NCBI GenBank assembly: GCA_014773175.1
Contig: VXCM01000419.1
Location: 108,733-172,732, forward strand
Direction of reading: 5' to 3'
DNA: 64,000 bases
DNA from: Lucifuga dentata
Taxonomy: Eukaryota; Chordata; Actinopteri; Ophidiiformes; Bythitidae
In this document: in pieces, positions 23,659-35,100 of the stretch
Numbering within the stretch: the stretch's first letter is position 1
Layout of the letters: each line of letters starts with the position of its first letter
Made by a program: the position numbers and the translations under genes
The notes under the pieces: generated by a model
Databases searched by the model: none
The model's input: only the letters and a program-made list of their open reading frames with translations
What the model was told of the DNA's origin: nothing

Positions 23659-24784
23659 ATTTTGTCTTTTGAATCTCACAGAATCCTCATTTATCTTTTT
23701 CATGACACATTTTGATAGATTTAAATAACAGGTCAAATGTTGTACTTTTCCAATATGAGAGACTTCTGTGATGTTTTTAGTAGAATTTAGTTAAATATGC
23801 AAAAATCACAATATCTATGTACTTAAGTTATATCAGTACTAGCCAAGATAATACCATGACTTAAATTCTGTCACTTTAGAATTAAATGATCACGAGAGAA
23901 ATTATTTAGGAAACCTGCAGCAGCCAGGACTGACAATGTGTTATCTCTAATACATGCAGTGTGTTCACACATAACAGACTTGTTCTACTGAGCTTCACAG
24001 CTATCGGCTGTCCACTGACAGTACAGCCAGAAAAACGTGTTGCAGATGGGCTTGTTTTGATGAAACAGAGGTCTGCGATCCTGACATGAGAATGTTACGG
24101 AACACAGATCTATCATTTCATGAGCTGGTTAAATACATTAAGGTTTCTAAATGTTTTTGTGAAAGGGATCCTCAAATATACACCAACTGTACATACAACA
24201 TGTCCAAACAATGTATTGCAAGCAAATATTATTGACTAATACTTGTTTAACACTGACATACTAGCATATAGGATATAGCATATAGCAGCTGTGCAATAAG
24301 AAATTTCAATAATCACAGTAAACTTGATTTTGGTGATTTGTAGGTGAAGAGATGTCTATTTAAAAGCAGGGTAAATTTGGTCATAACGTGTTTTAGGCTT
24401 CTAGATTAAACATAACCGTTGTTTCGTGTATTTTACAAAGGAGCTGTACATTTTGAAGTATACAGAAGGCATTGAAATGCAGTTGTATGAAAAACTCTTC
24501 AACCAAAATTATGCTTTGCAGACCACTGATGTATCCCTTACTTTTCTTAATTCATGTTTAATTTTTTGTTATATGCTTAAATGCATAGTAATTTAAATTC
24601 TTAGGAATTTGTGAATTTTGCTGTTCAAATTTTCTGTAGCTTTTTTTTTTTTTTTAAACCATACTGTCATCTCTGATTTAAGGCTAATATTGGTTGTGAC
24701 TCTGAAATATGAATATCAGTATCAGGCTTACAGTAAATAGCCAGTTGTGGGACTTTATATATTTTTAATACATTCTGTAAGATG

Positions 24785-25250
24785 AGATGAGATGAGATAA
24801 GATAAACCTTATTAATCCCACACTGGGGAAGTTTACTTGTTACAGCAGCTTTAGGTTCAGAGTACAGGGAAACAAGTGATAAAAATATAAAAAATATAAA
24901 GTAGAGAAAGTACAATATAAAAGGACATACAAAAAAATATATAAATACACTGTGCATCAGTGAAGTACAAAAAAAATATAAAAGAACAACATATATACAC
25001 TATATACATCATGGATTGCACAACAGGATTTCACCTGGTTATTAATAATTGCACTGCACAATCCCCAAGTATAAATAAATGCAACAGAAAACAACTGTAA
25101 ATAAATATGACTTATGGTATTGAAAGAGGTGACAGAAGGTGACAGGTGACATGAGTGAATTAGCTGTGGTGAAAACATTAGTATATATACCAGTGATTCT
25201 GTATACAGAAGTATAGAGCATATACCCGCTGAAACGTCCCCCCCTCCCAC
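24785..25250. repeat. Dispersed repeat-like segment
   Basis: The phrase CCTTATTAATCCCACACTGGGGAA followed by ACTTGTTACAGCAGC closely resembles a repeat that I know from many percomorph genomes (TTTATTAATCCC..GGGGAAATT..CTTGTTACAGCAGC). The AT-rich downstream part probably belongs to it. The element class is not certain. Confidence 0.45.
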
Positions 25251-25680
25251 TGCCACGGTGAGTCTTCCACAGCTAGAGGGAGACAGTGTTTTCTTGTGGG
25301 ACGCCTTGGTTGCTCAGAGGACCGTCTTTGCTGATATGTCCTTGTTTGTGGGTTTTAATCAGCGATTGGAAAATAACAGGTAGCCTTTCCCGTCCGTCTC
25401 TCGCACACATAAACCCACGAGTGAAGGAAATAGAGGAAAAATAAAGCCTGGGTCTGTGAGCGCTGCACCTCTGGCGTGTTTCTTTCACGTTTTTTCAGCC
25501 GACACAAGAAGCTGTCCGCTGACTACAACACCGGGGCTGAACAGCAGCGTGGTTGTACGGCGTGTCACCGCAGTGGACTGTACATATGAAGCCGTCTGCT
25601 GTGGGGCTCACCGCCCCTCGGCAGCCGCAGCTTACCGTGATTTACGCCTGATCAGACCCACGACACAGGACACTGTGGAT

Positions 25681-25722
25681 ATGGAATGGTGCTTGCCGCT
25701 GGCCCAAGTTTTCAGCCTCTGA
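25681..25722 (+). promoter_or_regulatory. Upstream ORF in the klhl2 leader
   Basis: A 13-codon frame (ATG to TGA) ends 14 bases before the presumed klhl2 start codon and is in a different frame. It matters only if the leader starts upstream of it. Confidence 0.4.
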
Positions 25723-25736
25723 AAAACACCGGAATC

Positions 25737-25797
25737 ATGGACAGTCATCCGCTGTGAGTGCAGAAAGCTGTCTTTCTTTATGCGTGCGTGTGTGCGT

Positions 25798-25841
<44 letters not shown>

Positions 25842-26063
25842 TGTGCGTGTGCGCGCGCGTGTTGACGTTTCCCAGTGGCTGCTTGACTGATGGTGCCGCA
25901 TTGACAGAAGGCGGCCAGCCCCGGTGTGGCTGACCGGGGGACTGTGCGCTGATCCCCGCAGCCTGCTGTCATCTGGACCGAAGAGCTTTATGGTTGTGTC
26001 ATGTGGCATATTTGTCAGGATCTTAGTTGTCTGTTTCTGAGTAGATGTACTGAATGCTACGCA

Positions 26064-26119
<56 letters not shown>

Positions 26120-26749
26120 AGAGAGAGAGAGATAGGGAGGGAGAAAAAAAGGGCCACATGATTTTTCCACCATAATGACCTGTGTGTGTGAGAGAGTGAG
26201 TGAGTGAGGGGGGGGGGCGTACTTATTAGAATGTGCAGTACATACAAATGAAGGATGTGTGGGTGTGTACCACAACTAAGGATTCTTTCATTATCAACAA
26301 AGCTATTGATTCTTTTTCGATTAATCAGTTTACCGTTTAGTTAAGAAAATGTCAAAAACCATGACTAATGCTCATTACAAGTTTTGAGAGCCTAAATGAT
26401 GTCTTCAAACTGCGTATTTAGTTTGGCCAGTAATCTAAAAACCGCTTCCTAAAAGGGTTCAGTTTATAATGGTATGACACATAAGCACATGTTCATCTGA
26501 GAAATTGGAACCAGAATATATTTGGCATTTTTTTCCTGGATAAGTGATTGAAATACTTAATCAATTATCAAAATTGTCAATTATCAATTATTTTTCTATC
26601 AGCTAAGTGATCAGTTAAATAATTAAATAACTTTACTGTTAAATATGTCTTTTTAAATGGCACTGCTGTATCAGTCCACCATGGGATGAGGAGCATAATC
26701 TACAAATTCAGGTTTAATGTGCATGTGTGTGTTCTGTGAGTATATATAT

Positions 26750-26784
<35 letters not shown>

Positions 26785-29092
26785 ATACTGGTATATATAC
26801 TTTCAGAATTTCTGTGACTGTGTTGGCAGTGTAGTTACAAGTAAATAATACAATTTTAAAAAAACCCTTTGAGGTAACTAAACCACAGTTACAGACACTG
26901 ACTAATAATATGTCATATTCGCACACATGCCAACAAGCAATATTTGTCACCCTCCTCCTTACTCTACATCAACTTCAGCTTGATTTAATTTCTGTGTGTC
27001 ATTAGATGTTATGATTTTTATTACTCACGAATTAGCTCTCTTGGTGATGACTGACATTCAGCCTACTATAATCCATCTAAAACAGTGTTTGCAAAAGTAA
27101 TTAAAGTTATTATTTTACAATCACCCTATATGTAATGTATGTATGTAAAGAAAGCAGTTGTCATATAGCTAATATTGCCTCAGTAACTACCTGGCAGTAA
27201 AATGATCTTGATATGCAGCATTCTCTGTCTATGCATAAGATTGAGTGCTGTATGTGTGTACTGTTCCTTTCAGGTGCACTCGGCTTTGTCCACATGTTTT
27301 GGACAAAGAGGATGGAGTAGAGAGGCAAGGTCCTGTCACTCTCAATCCACGGCACATGAGGAAAGCCTTTAAAGTCATGAACGAGCTGCGCAGGTAAATA
27401 CTCATGTCATCACTCCCAGTCCTTCAATTAACTATAAGAACTTTAGTCATATTTTCTTATTTCTCCATCTCTGTCTCCATTCATGCACACAGCCAGAGCC
27501 TGTTATGTGATGTGACCATAGTGGCAGAGGATGTGGAGATTGCTGCTCACAGGGTGGTTCTAGCTGCTGGAAGCCCCTACTTCCATGCTATGTTCACAGG
27601 TAAGGACTGTCTTCTGACTGTCTTTACATCCCAAACAGTAGCTTCTAGTTCTTCTAGTACTTCTGGTTTCCAAAATAATCTCTCTAGTAATGCTGATGGA
27701 CATACTACACAATAATTACCACTGCTGTGGTGATGGACAGGCAATGAGTATGTTTGCACCAACAGGTGAGATGGCAGAGAGCAGGGCAAAACGAGTGAGG
27801 ATAAAGGAGATGGATGGTTGGACTCTGGGCCTGCTGATAGACTACATCTACACTGCAGAGATACAGGTCACAGAGGATAATGTGCAGGTAAACACACACA
27901 CATATTTCTATTTACTGTATATTCATGTATTATCTGAAAGACCATGTTCTTTTATCCCACTGGTCAGATCACACTGCATTAAAATGTAACACTGGTCAAT
28001 GGAAACACAGATCTTCATGTGTGGGTTTTTGTCTGATTACTGTAACCAGATTGGAGTTGCCCTTGGTTCTCCAAAACTGCATCATTTCTGGGGCATTCTT
28101 AAAATAATCCTCCAGTAAACAAAAATGTTCTGTGTAGAACAGAGCGAGAGGTTTTTACGTTTTGCTTGTGAATCACAACCTTAGCAGTATTAGATTTAAT
28201 TATTGTTGTTGTTATTGTGGGACTGAATTACTGGTATGTTCAATAGGAAATGGTGCATTCCCCTAGCACTTACATTCCAACCTGTTCTTACCTTCCTGCT
28301 GTGGGTTTTTTCCATTCACATACACACACTTAAAGACATTTAAAAACCTAACTAAGTGCATATAAGGCCATATAATCAGCTTTCTCAAACAGAAATGTAG
28401 CTGTGTTAAGCATGTAATTCCCGAAAGCTTACAAGGTAGACCTGAAAAAAAGGTTTCTAACATCAGACTGCTGCCAAAACTGGAAATAATAATTATTATT
28501 ACAGTGCATGTAAGTACACTGAATATGTTGCAAGTATTAGTTTCTGTAGGTAGGGTCTGGCCACAGTTTAAGTTCCTCAGAGTAGATTTTTTATACTTGT
28601 GCCTTGTGATTTTTTTTTCACATGTAAATTCATTCTTGGTGTGGAAAAAAAAAAGATTTCAAATAAACCCTACTGTTATTTCAGAATATTTGATCTTATA
28701 CTGCAGCTCACACATGCATTTTAGCAGAGAGGTCTTGTAGCAGTAACGGGCACTAATAGCCATTTTGGGTAATCACATGTGCAATTATCTGACTATATGA
28801 TGGTCTTTCTCCACAACAGGGCATCCTGTCGCTTCGTAAATTAATTTATTTGTATTACAAAGCACCAAACTTAGCACGTTATGCTGGCTGCATTTTGTGT
28901 GTCTGTGTATGTTTCATAGGCACTGCTTCCTGCAGCAGGACTTCTTCAGCTGAATGAGGTGAAAAAGGCTTGCTGCGAGTTTCTGAGCTCTCAGCTTCAT
29001 CCATCCAACTGTCTGGGAATACGAGCCTTTGCTGACCTCCATGCCTGTTCTCAGCTCCTTTCACAGGCCAACAGTTATGCAGGTTTGTCTAT

Positions 29093-29134
<42 letters not shown>

Positions 29135-32100
29135 ACGTGGCTCTTAATGTTCTACTAAAATACTACTAAAATAGGCTTTTGTGTGTTCTGGAGGATGTGG
29201 GACAGTGAACAAGACAGAATGAGGACAGTTGAGGCAGTAATATAAATGAATCCCCACACTAAGTACAAAAGACAAAGCAAGACAGGTTTTAATTTCTGCA
29301 AGAGAGAAACATGTTGAATGTTGTGTTTGTGCTGACAGAGCAACATTTTACTGAGGTGGTTGGGAGTGAAGAGTTCCTCAATTTGGGAATGGAGCAAGTT
29401 TCCAGCCTGATCGCCAGCGACAAACTCACCATTCCTACGGAGGAGAAGGTATTTGCTCACAAACCCTGCACATTCTACACAGTACAGGATAACACAATCA
29501 GTCTGCTGTGGTTAAATGTGTGTACATTCCTGTGTAGGTGTTTGAAGCAGTGATAGCTTGGGTTAACCATGATAAAGATGTCCGCCAGGAGCACTTGGCT
29601 CACCTGATGGAGCATGTTCGTCTGCCACTCCTCTCCAGAGAATACCTTGTGCAGGTACATTTACCTTCTTTGATAAGTCCTGCTGTTAAGCAAAATTCAC
29701 ATGTTATCTGTTGTCATAGGGAATTGAGCTGAACTTTAAGCAATGCAGCACTGATTTGTTGTAGTATCTTTGTTTGTTTGCTTGTGCCTGATTCAAGATT
29801 GCATGTTTTGATCAAAGTACAGCCCTGACTGATGTCCGCTGCATTGTACTGCCTTTGTACTGCCTTTGTACATTGTTTATTTTTAATTGTTTTCCTTTGC
29901 TAGCTTCTGTTGCTTTAGCATACAGGCAAGTAAATATTGCATTTTCATGTTGCAGTTGCCGACGTGCAGCCAGGCAGTATGTTGCTATCAAGATGTTGTC
30001 CAACTGTGTGTTTTTTTTTGTTTTTTTTTTTGTCCTCTCTTGTTGACAAGTGATTGGATGGTGAAACATAACTAACACACATCAGGTCATCATGTCTTAT
30101 CTCTTTTTAGCGCTGTATAACATTATATCTATCTATCTGTCTATCTATCTATATATATATATATACTGTATATGTAGAATCGGATTGTGATCTTTTTGCC
30201 TTGATTTTAGTTCAGTTACATCACAACAGTTCATTTCTATCAGATATGTCTGAATATACCAGTATGTAAATCCTGTTGGCTAATTGGCTCTTCTCTCTCT
30301 GTTAGCGGGTGGAGGAGGAGTCTCTGATTAAGAATAGTAGTGCATGTAAAGACTATTTGATTGAAGCCATGAAGTATCACCTACTGCCAGCTGACCAGAG
30401 AGCTCTGATGAAGACTGCACGCACACGCATGAGGACTCCAGCCTGCTGTCCTAAGGTATGAACACAGTCTGTCTGCTTTATGTCTTCACAGCAGAAAAGA
30501 GATGAGGATTTTTGTCAAATGATCAGGAAAATAATTATAGCTCTACAAAAAAAAAAAAAAAAAAANAAAAAAAAAAAAAAAAAAAGCTGACTATTTTATT
30601 TGAAATTTTTTCAGTGTAAATGTTTGGTACTGTACACAAGCTCATTGTGTGATTATGTTCATGGTATAATCATGAAGTAAGAACATCCTGTCTTTTCAAG
30701 AACATGAATTAGTTATTTATTGATATGTTCCAATGCTTATACATAAAACACTGTGCATATTCAGTGTTAGCTACATTAAATGAAGGCTTACAGTGGGGTC
30801 CAAAAGTCTGAGACCACTGTGAAAATGCTTCTGTTTTGCATTCTTTTTGAATTTAATACAAGATTGTTCATTACAAATGATAATATCATCTTAACAATTT
30901 GAGTGAAAAGTTGAATCTTTTAAAAATTTACATGAATTTCAGAATATCTTAGTATTTGGTATGCCCACCTTTTGGTTTAATGACAGCGTGCACTCCAGCT
31001 GGCATGGACTCCACAAGTTTGTGCAAAACCTGATGACCCAAGTTATCCCAGCATGNCACTCCAGCTGGCATGGACTCCACAAGTTTGTGCAAAACCTGAT
31101 GACCCAAGTTATCCCAGCATGAATGACAGTGTTCCAAAGAGCTTCTTGTGATGTCAGACTTTGTGATTATTTCCAGATTTACATGGAAAACATCACGGAT
31201 TTTCAATGTGGTCTCAGATTTTTGGACCCCACTGTATGTAATGTGGAAGAAGATGAAAATGAAACTTATACCTATTGCCCTTTATTTAATGGGCTCAAAA
31301 GTCTGATTCACATTTGCAAATGTCTGTCTGGTTAGATGTTCATGAAAGACTGGATCTGAGAGTAAAAGTGGATTATCTGAAAAGCCTGGTTATAACAATG
31401 TAGTACATATTATGTGGAACAATATCAGTATCAGACACTGATTATGACATGTAATATATACTGTATGTTTCTTGTAAGCACATACAGGCTGATGTGGACT
31501 GCATGACACTGAAATAACACCAATCATTCAGTCATTGTTTTGCATAATTGGACTAGTGGGCCATCATTCATTATGTAATAGCACTGCTATTTATATTTGA
31601 AATGGTTGTGTTCAGGTGATGGTAGTAGTTGGAGGCCAGGCTCCCAAGGCCATCCGGAGCGTTGAATGTTTTGACTTTGAGGAGCAGCGATGGTACCAGG
31701 TGGCTGAACTCCCCACCAGGAGGTGCAGAGCAGGTAAGAAACAAGAATGATAATAACAAAAACTGTGGTATCATCTGTCTTTTTAATATCACCTGACACA
31801 TCTGGTCACCCAGGCTGCATTATACTTGGCATCAAGGCTGTGAACTTGCTCTCCGCTGATATTGGGGAGCGACACTTCAGGAGACATTAAAATCAGATCC
31901 TACGGTAGAATGCTGGTGGTGGTGCAGCTTGTGGAATGCTACGAGCAGGTAGCAGTAGTACATCCAGATTAGCTGCAAGTGACAGGTGCAGTAGTAACAT
32001 GGCAAGAAGAGAAAAAAAATGAGCAGTATAAGTCATCTTAAAATAACTGCCTATTTTAAAGGATGTGTTGTGTTGCAGGGAGTCTGTCATGTCTGTGTAA

Positions 32101-35100
32101 GTGCAAACTCTGCCTGGAGAAGCCCACAGAATTTTTTTCATTTGTGTATGCTCTGGAATACAAACTAAAAACCCAAATTCTTAGCCTGTCTGGATTGTAT
32201 TCATATCTGGCCTCCATTTCATCTGATTTTATTTTATTTTTTAAATCTTTATTTCGGTCTGTAGCACACAAAAAACAAAATAAAAACAAATATGTGAATG
32301 CTCCCAACAAACATACCTCCAAAACACACAACCCCAAGTAACAAACCAACAAATCAGAGAAAAAAAAAAAAACTATCTTACCAGCTACCGAAAAGGCGGA
32401 GGCTGAAGCTAAAGCTTATTACACCTACCCTTCTCACATTTCAGCATTTACTAAACATCGTAAACATTATTAGCATGTGCCTTATAGGCAATAGTCCACA
32501 TCATCTTAGCAATAATTGTATAACATTTATATGTCCATGAGTTTCCAACAAAAGGTGTCAGACCAATATTTCTTCATACTTCTTCACTACATTCAATTTA
32601 AACGGGGGGGCTGTAATTTAATAAACAGAGGGTTTGATGGTTCTCGATAATTACTTCTGCTGATACTCTTTTGCAGCCTGAAAATTTGATTGGTATGAGG
32701 TTTTTTTGCATTTCCCCAAATCTCTGCAATTCATGAATTTAAATGTGTTCACAATCTGGATTTTGCTAGCAGTGTGACTCATTTACCACACCCAGGCTAT
32801 GCTGTGAAGACATGAAAGAAAACAAATCATAGGACAAACTGCCCATTGCATCAATAAAAGAGAGCTTTTCACACTCCTCTTCTTGGACATCAGGATACAC
32901 TATAAAAACACTGCAGGTTTATATACAGTAAAAGCACCATTAGTGCTGTTCTCTCTTTCAGGCCGTGTGAAGCAAGACAACAAACCAAAAAAAACCCATC
33001 TCTAATGTGGATATATTAATGTACACTTTTTGTAGTTTTCTATTTCTTTAATTTGTGTTTACCTACAGTATGTGATCCCTCTGTTGTTGTCCTTAGGTGT
33101 GGTGTATGTGGGTGGATGTGTGTACGCAGTTGGTGGTTTCAACGGTTCTTTACGTGTGCGGACGGTTGACTGCTATGACCCAGTGATGGACCGCTGGACC
33201 AGTGTGAGCAGCATGCAGGATCGACGATCAACACTAGGGGCTGCTGTGCTGAATGGACTGCTGTACGCTGTCGGAGGCTTTGATGGTAGCACAGGTACTC
33301 TTCTGCATGTGTGTTATTACAGTAACTATTAAAGAAATGATTTGTTGGCAGCAGGGTAGAGTTGTGATTAAAGGACCATACCAGAGGTCATGCATGTTTG
33401 AGCCTAATATATGTAATTTTCATACATGTTACATTACTGACAACCATTTCCCAAAGGATAAAACCGTATTTCAGCTTTCCTGATATTTTGCAAAATCTCT
33501 TAATCTTTCAAAATCAAATATTCAAGTGATACACCCACCTTAAAAATCGATGATTCACCTGCTAATAGTTACGCAGCCTTATGAAGTCACGGTCGTTTAA
33601 ATGTTTTGACAAACTTCTTTTATATATATATATATATATATATATCCCCAGTGGAGACATACATTCACGCCACACCTTTTATTGTGCTTAAACACTAAAC
33701 TTACGTAACTTCAAAAAAACCTGAGTACACATCTTGTTTGCAATGATGGATACCTTCCCAAGAACGTTTCAAGTATCAACAAGTCGATTTTAATAGTGTA
33801 CCAGAATGAACTGAAACCAATGACGGTCTGGAAGGTAGAAAAAAAAATTAATTCACCTTTCCAGTGGTATGCTTTGAGAAATGATTGTCAGTAACATTAC
33901 ATGTATGAAAATTGAATATATTAGGCTCAAACANCTTTGAGAAATGATTGTCAGTAACATTACATGTATGAAAATTGAATATATTAGGCTCAAACATGCA
34001 CGATCACTGATATAGTCCTTTAAGACCTTACCTGAACTGGATTGACTGGATTCAAAAGCATTACAGCTTTCATCTATCCTGCTGATGTCTTCTTGATGAA
34101 AACAGAACCCCCACCAAATATAAATTTATTGTTTGTTAATCAACCAAGCATTCCACAAAGTGATTGGTCTTGGTGCTGTTGATAATTTTTGAGTTTGCAA
34201 ACCTTTCTGTTTGCAGGTTTGTCTACAATTGAGTCCTACAACGCAAAGACAGATGAATGGTTCCACGTATTACCCATGAGCACCCGGCGCAGCAGTGTAG
34301 GAGTGGGTGTTGTAAACGGTGAATACATTTCTCAGTTCACTATTCTGTCCAGCATTTAGGGCTACAGATTCAGAGGATTTAAAAAATAGCAGAAATTCCT
34401 TGCTGTAAAGTAGCCTTGCAGTAAATGCAATTTTGGTGAAGCTCTAATGGTTGTCATTGAGACTGATAGTAGAGGTAGTTTGTCATAAACAGATGCCATT
34501 TATGTGTTTCAGGGATCTTGTATGCAGTCGGGGGTTATGATGGAGCAACCAGGCAATGCCTGAGTACTGTAGAAGCGTATAATCCGAAAAGCAACACATG
34601 GAGCTACATTGCTGAGATGGGCACAAGACGTAGTGGGGCAGGTATGTGTGTATTCATGACCTTATGTCACGTGGATGTGTTGCTTTGTCTCGATACTGTT
34701 ACAAGTGTAAAAGCACAGAACTCTTGGGGGAACAGAACCCAATATGCTGTACCAATGGTCGAAGAAGGACACAAAAATTGGTGATATAAGGTTTTTTTTT
34801 CATCTGACAATTTAAACAACCTCATATTTGCCACGTTTGAGAGCTTGAAATGAAGGAACACATCTGAAATAAGAGTTCCCTAATTTGGAGATATAAACTC
34901 TTATACTCAAAAAAAGATAAATAAGACACAAAGATCTTGTGAAAATAAATAGTTAAATAGATAATAATAGTTTAAATGTCTTCAAATACCTTTCAGATTG
35001 AATCTAATTCTTTCTAGGTGAAGGGTACCTGACATTTCCTGATGCCAGTGCTATACTTTCATATTATTTCCAGTATTGAAATAGAATTTTCTTTGTTATT

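Larger units (their letters stand above)
23463..25736. other. Spacer between med28 and klhl2
   Basis: After the short med28 3' UTR this is AT-rich DNA with no exon that I recognise. A dispersed-repeat-like segment lies at 24785-25250. From about 25230 the sequence becomes GC-rich and should contain the klhl2 promoter and 5' UTR. This is the interval where the human 4p15-like and 4q32-like gene blocks meet. Confidence 0.55.

Noticed and set aside
30949..31206. Minus-strand frame as a host gene
   Set aside because: It matches the C-terminal end of Tc1 transposases and sits between Tc1-type inverted ends.
33253..33483. Extended frame past klhl2 exon 10
   Set aside because: It reads through the splice donor at 33295 into intron and MITE sequence.
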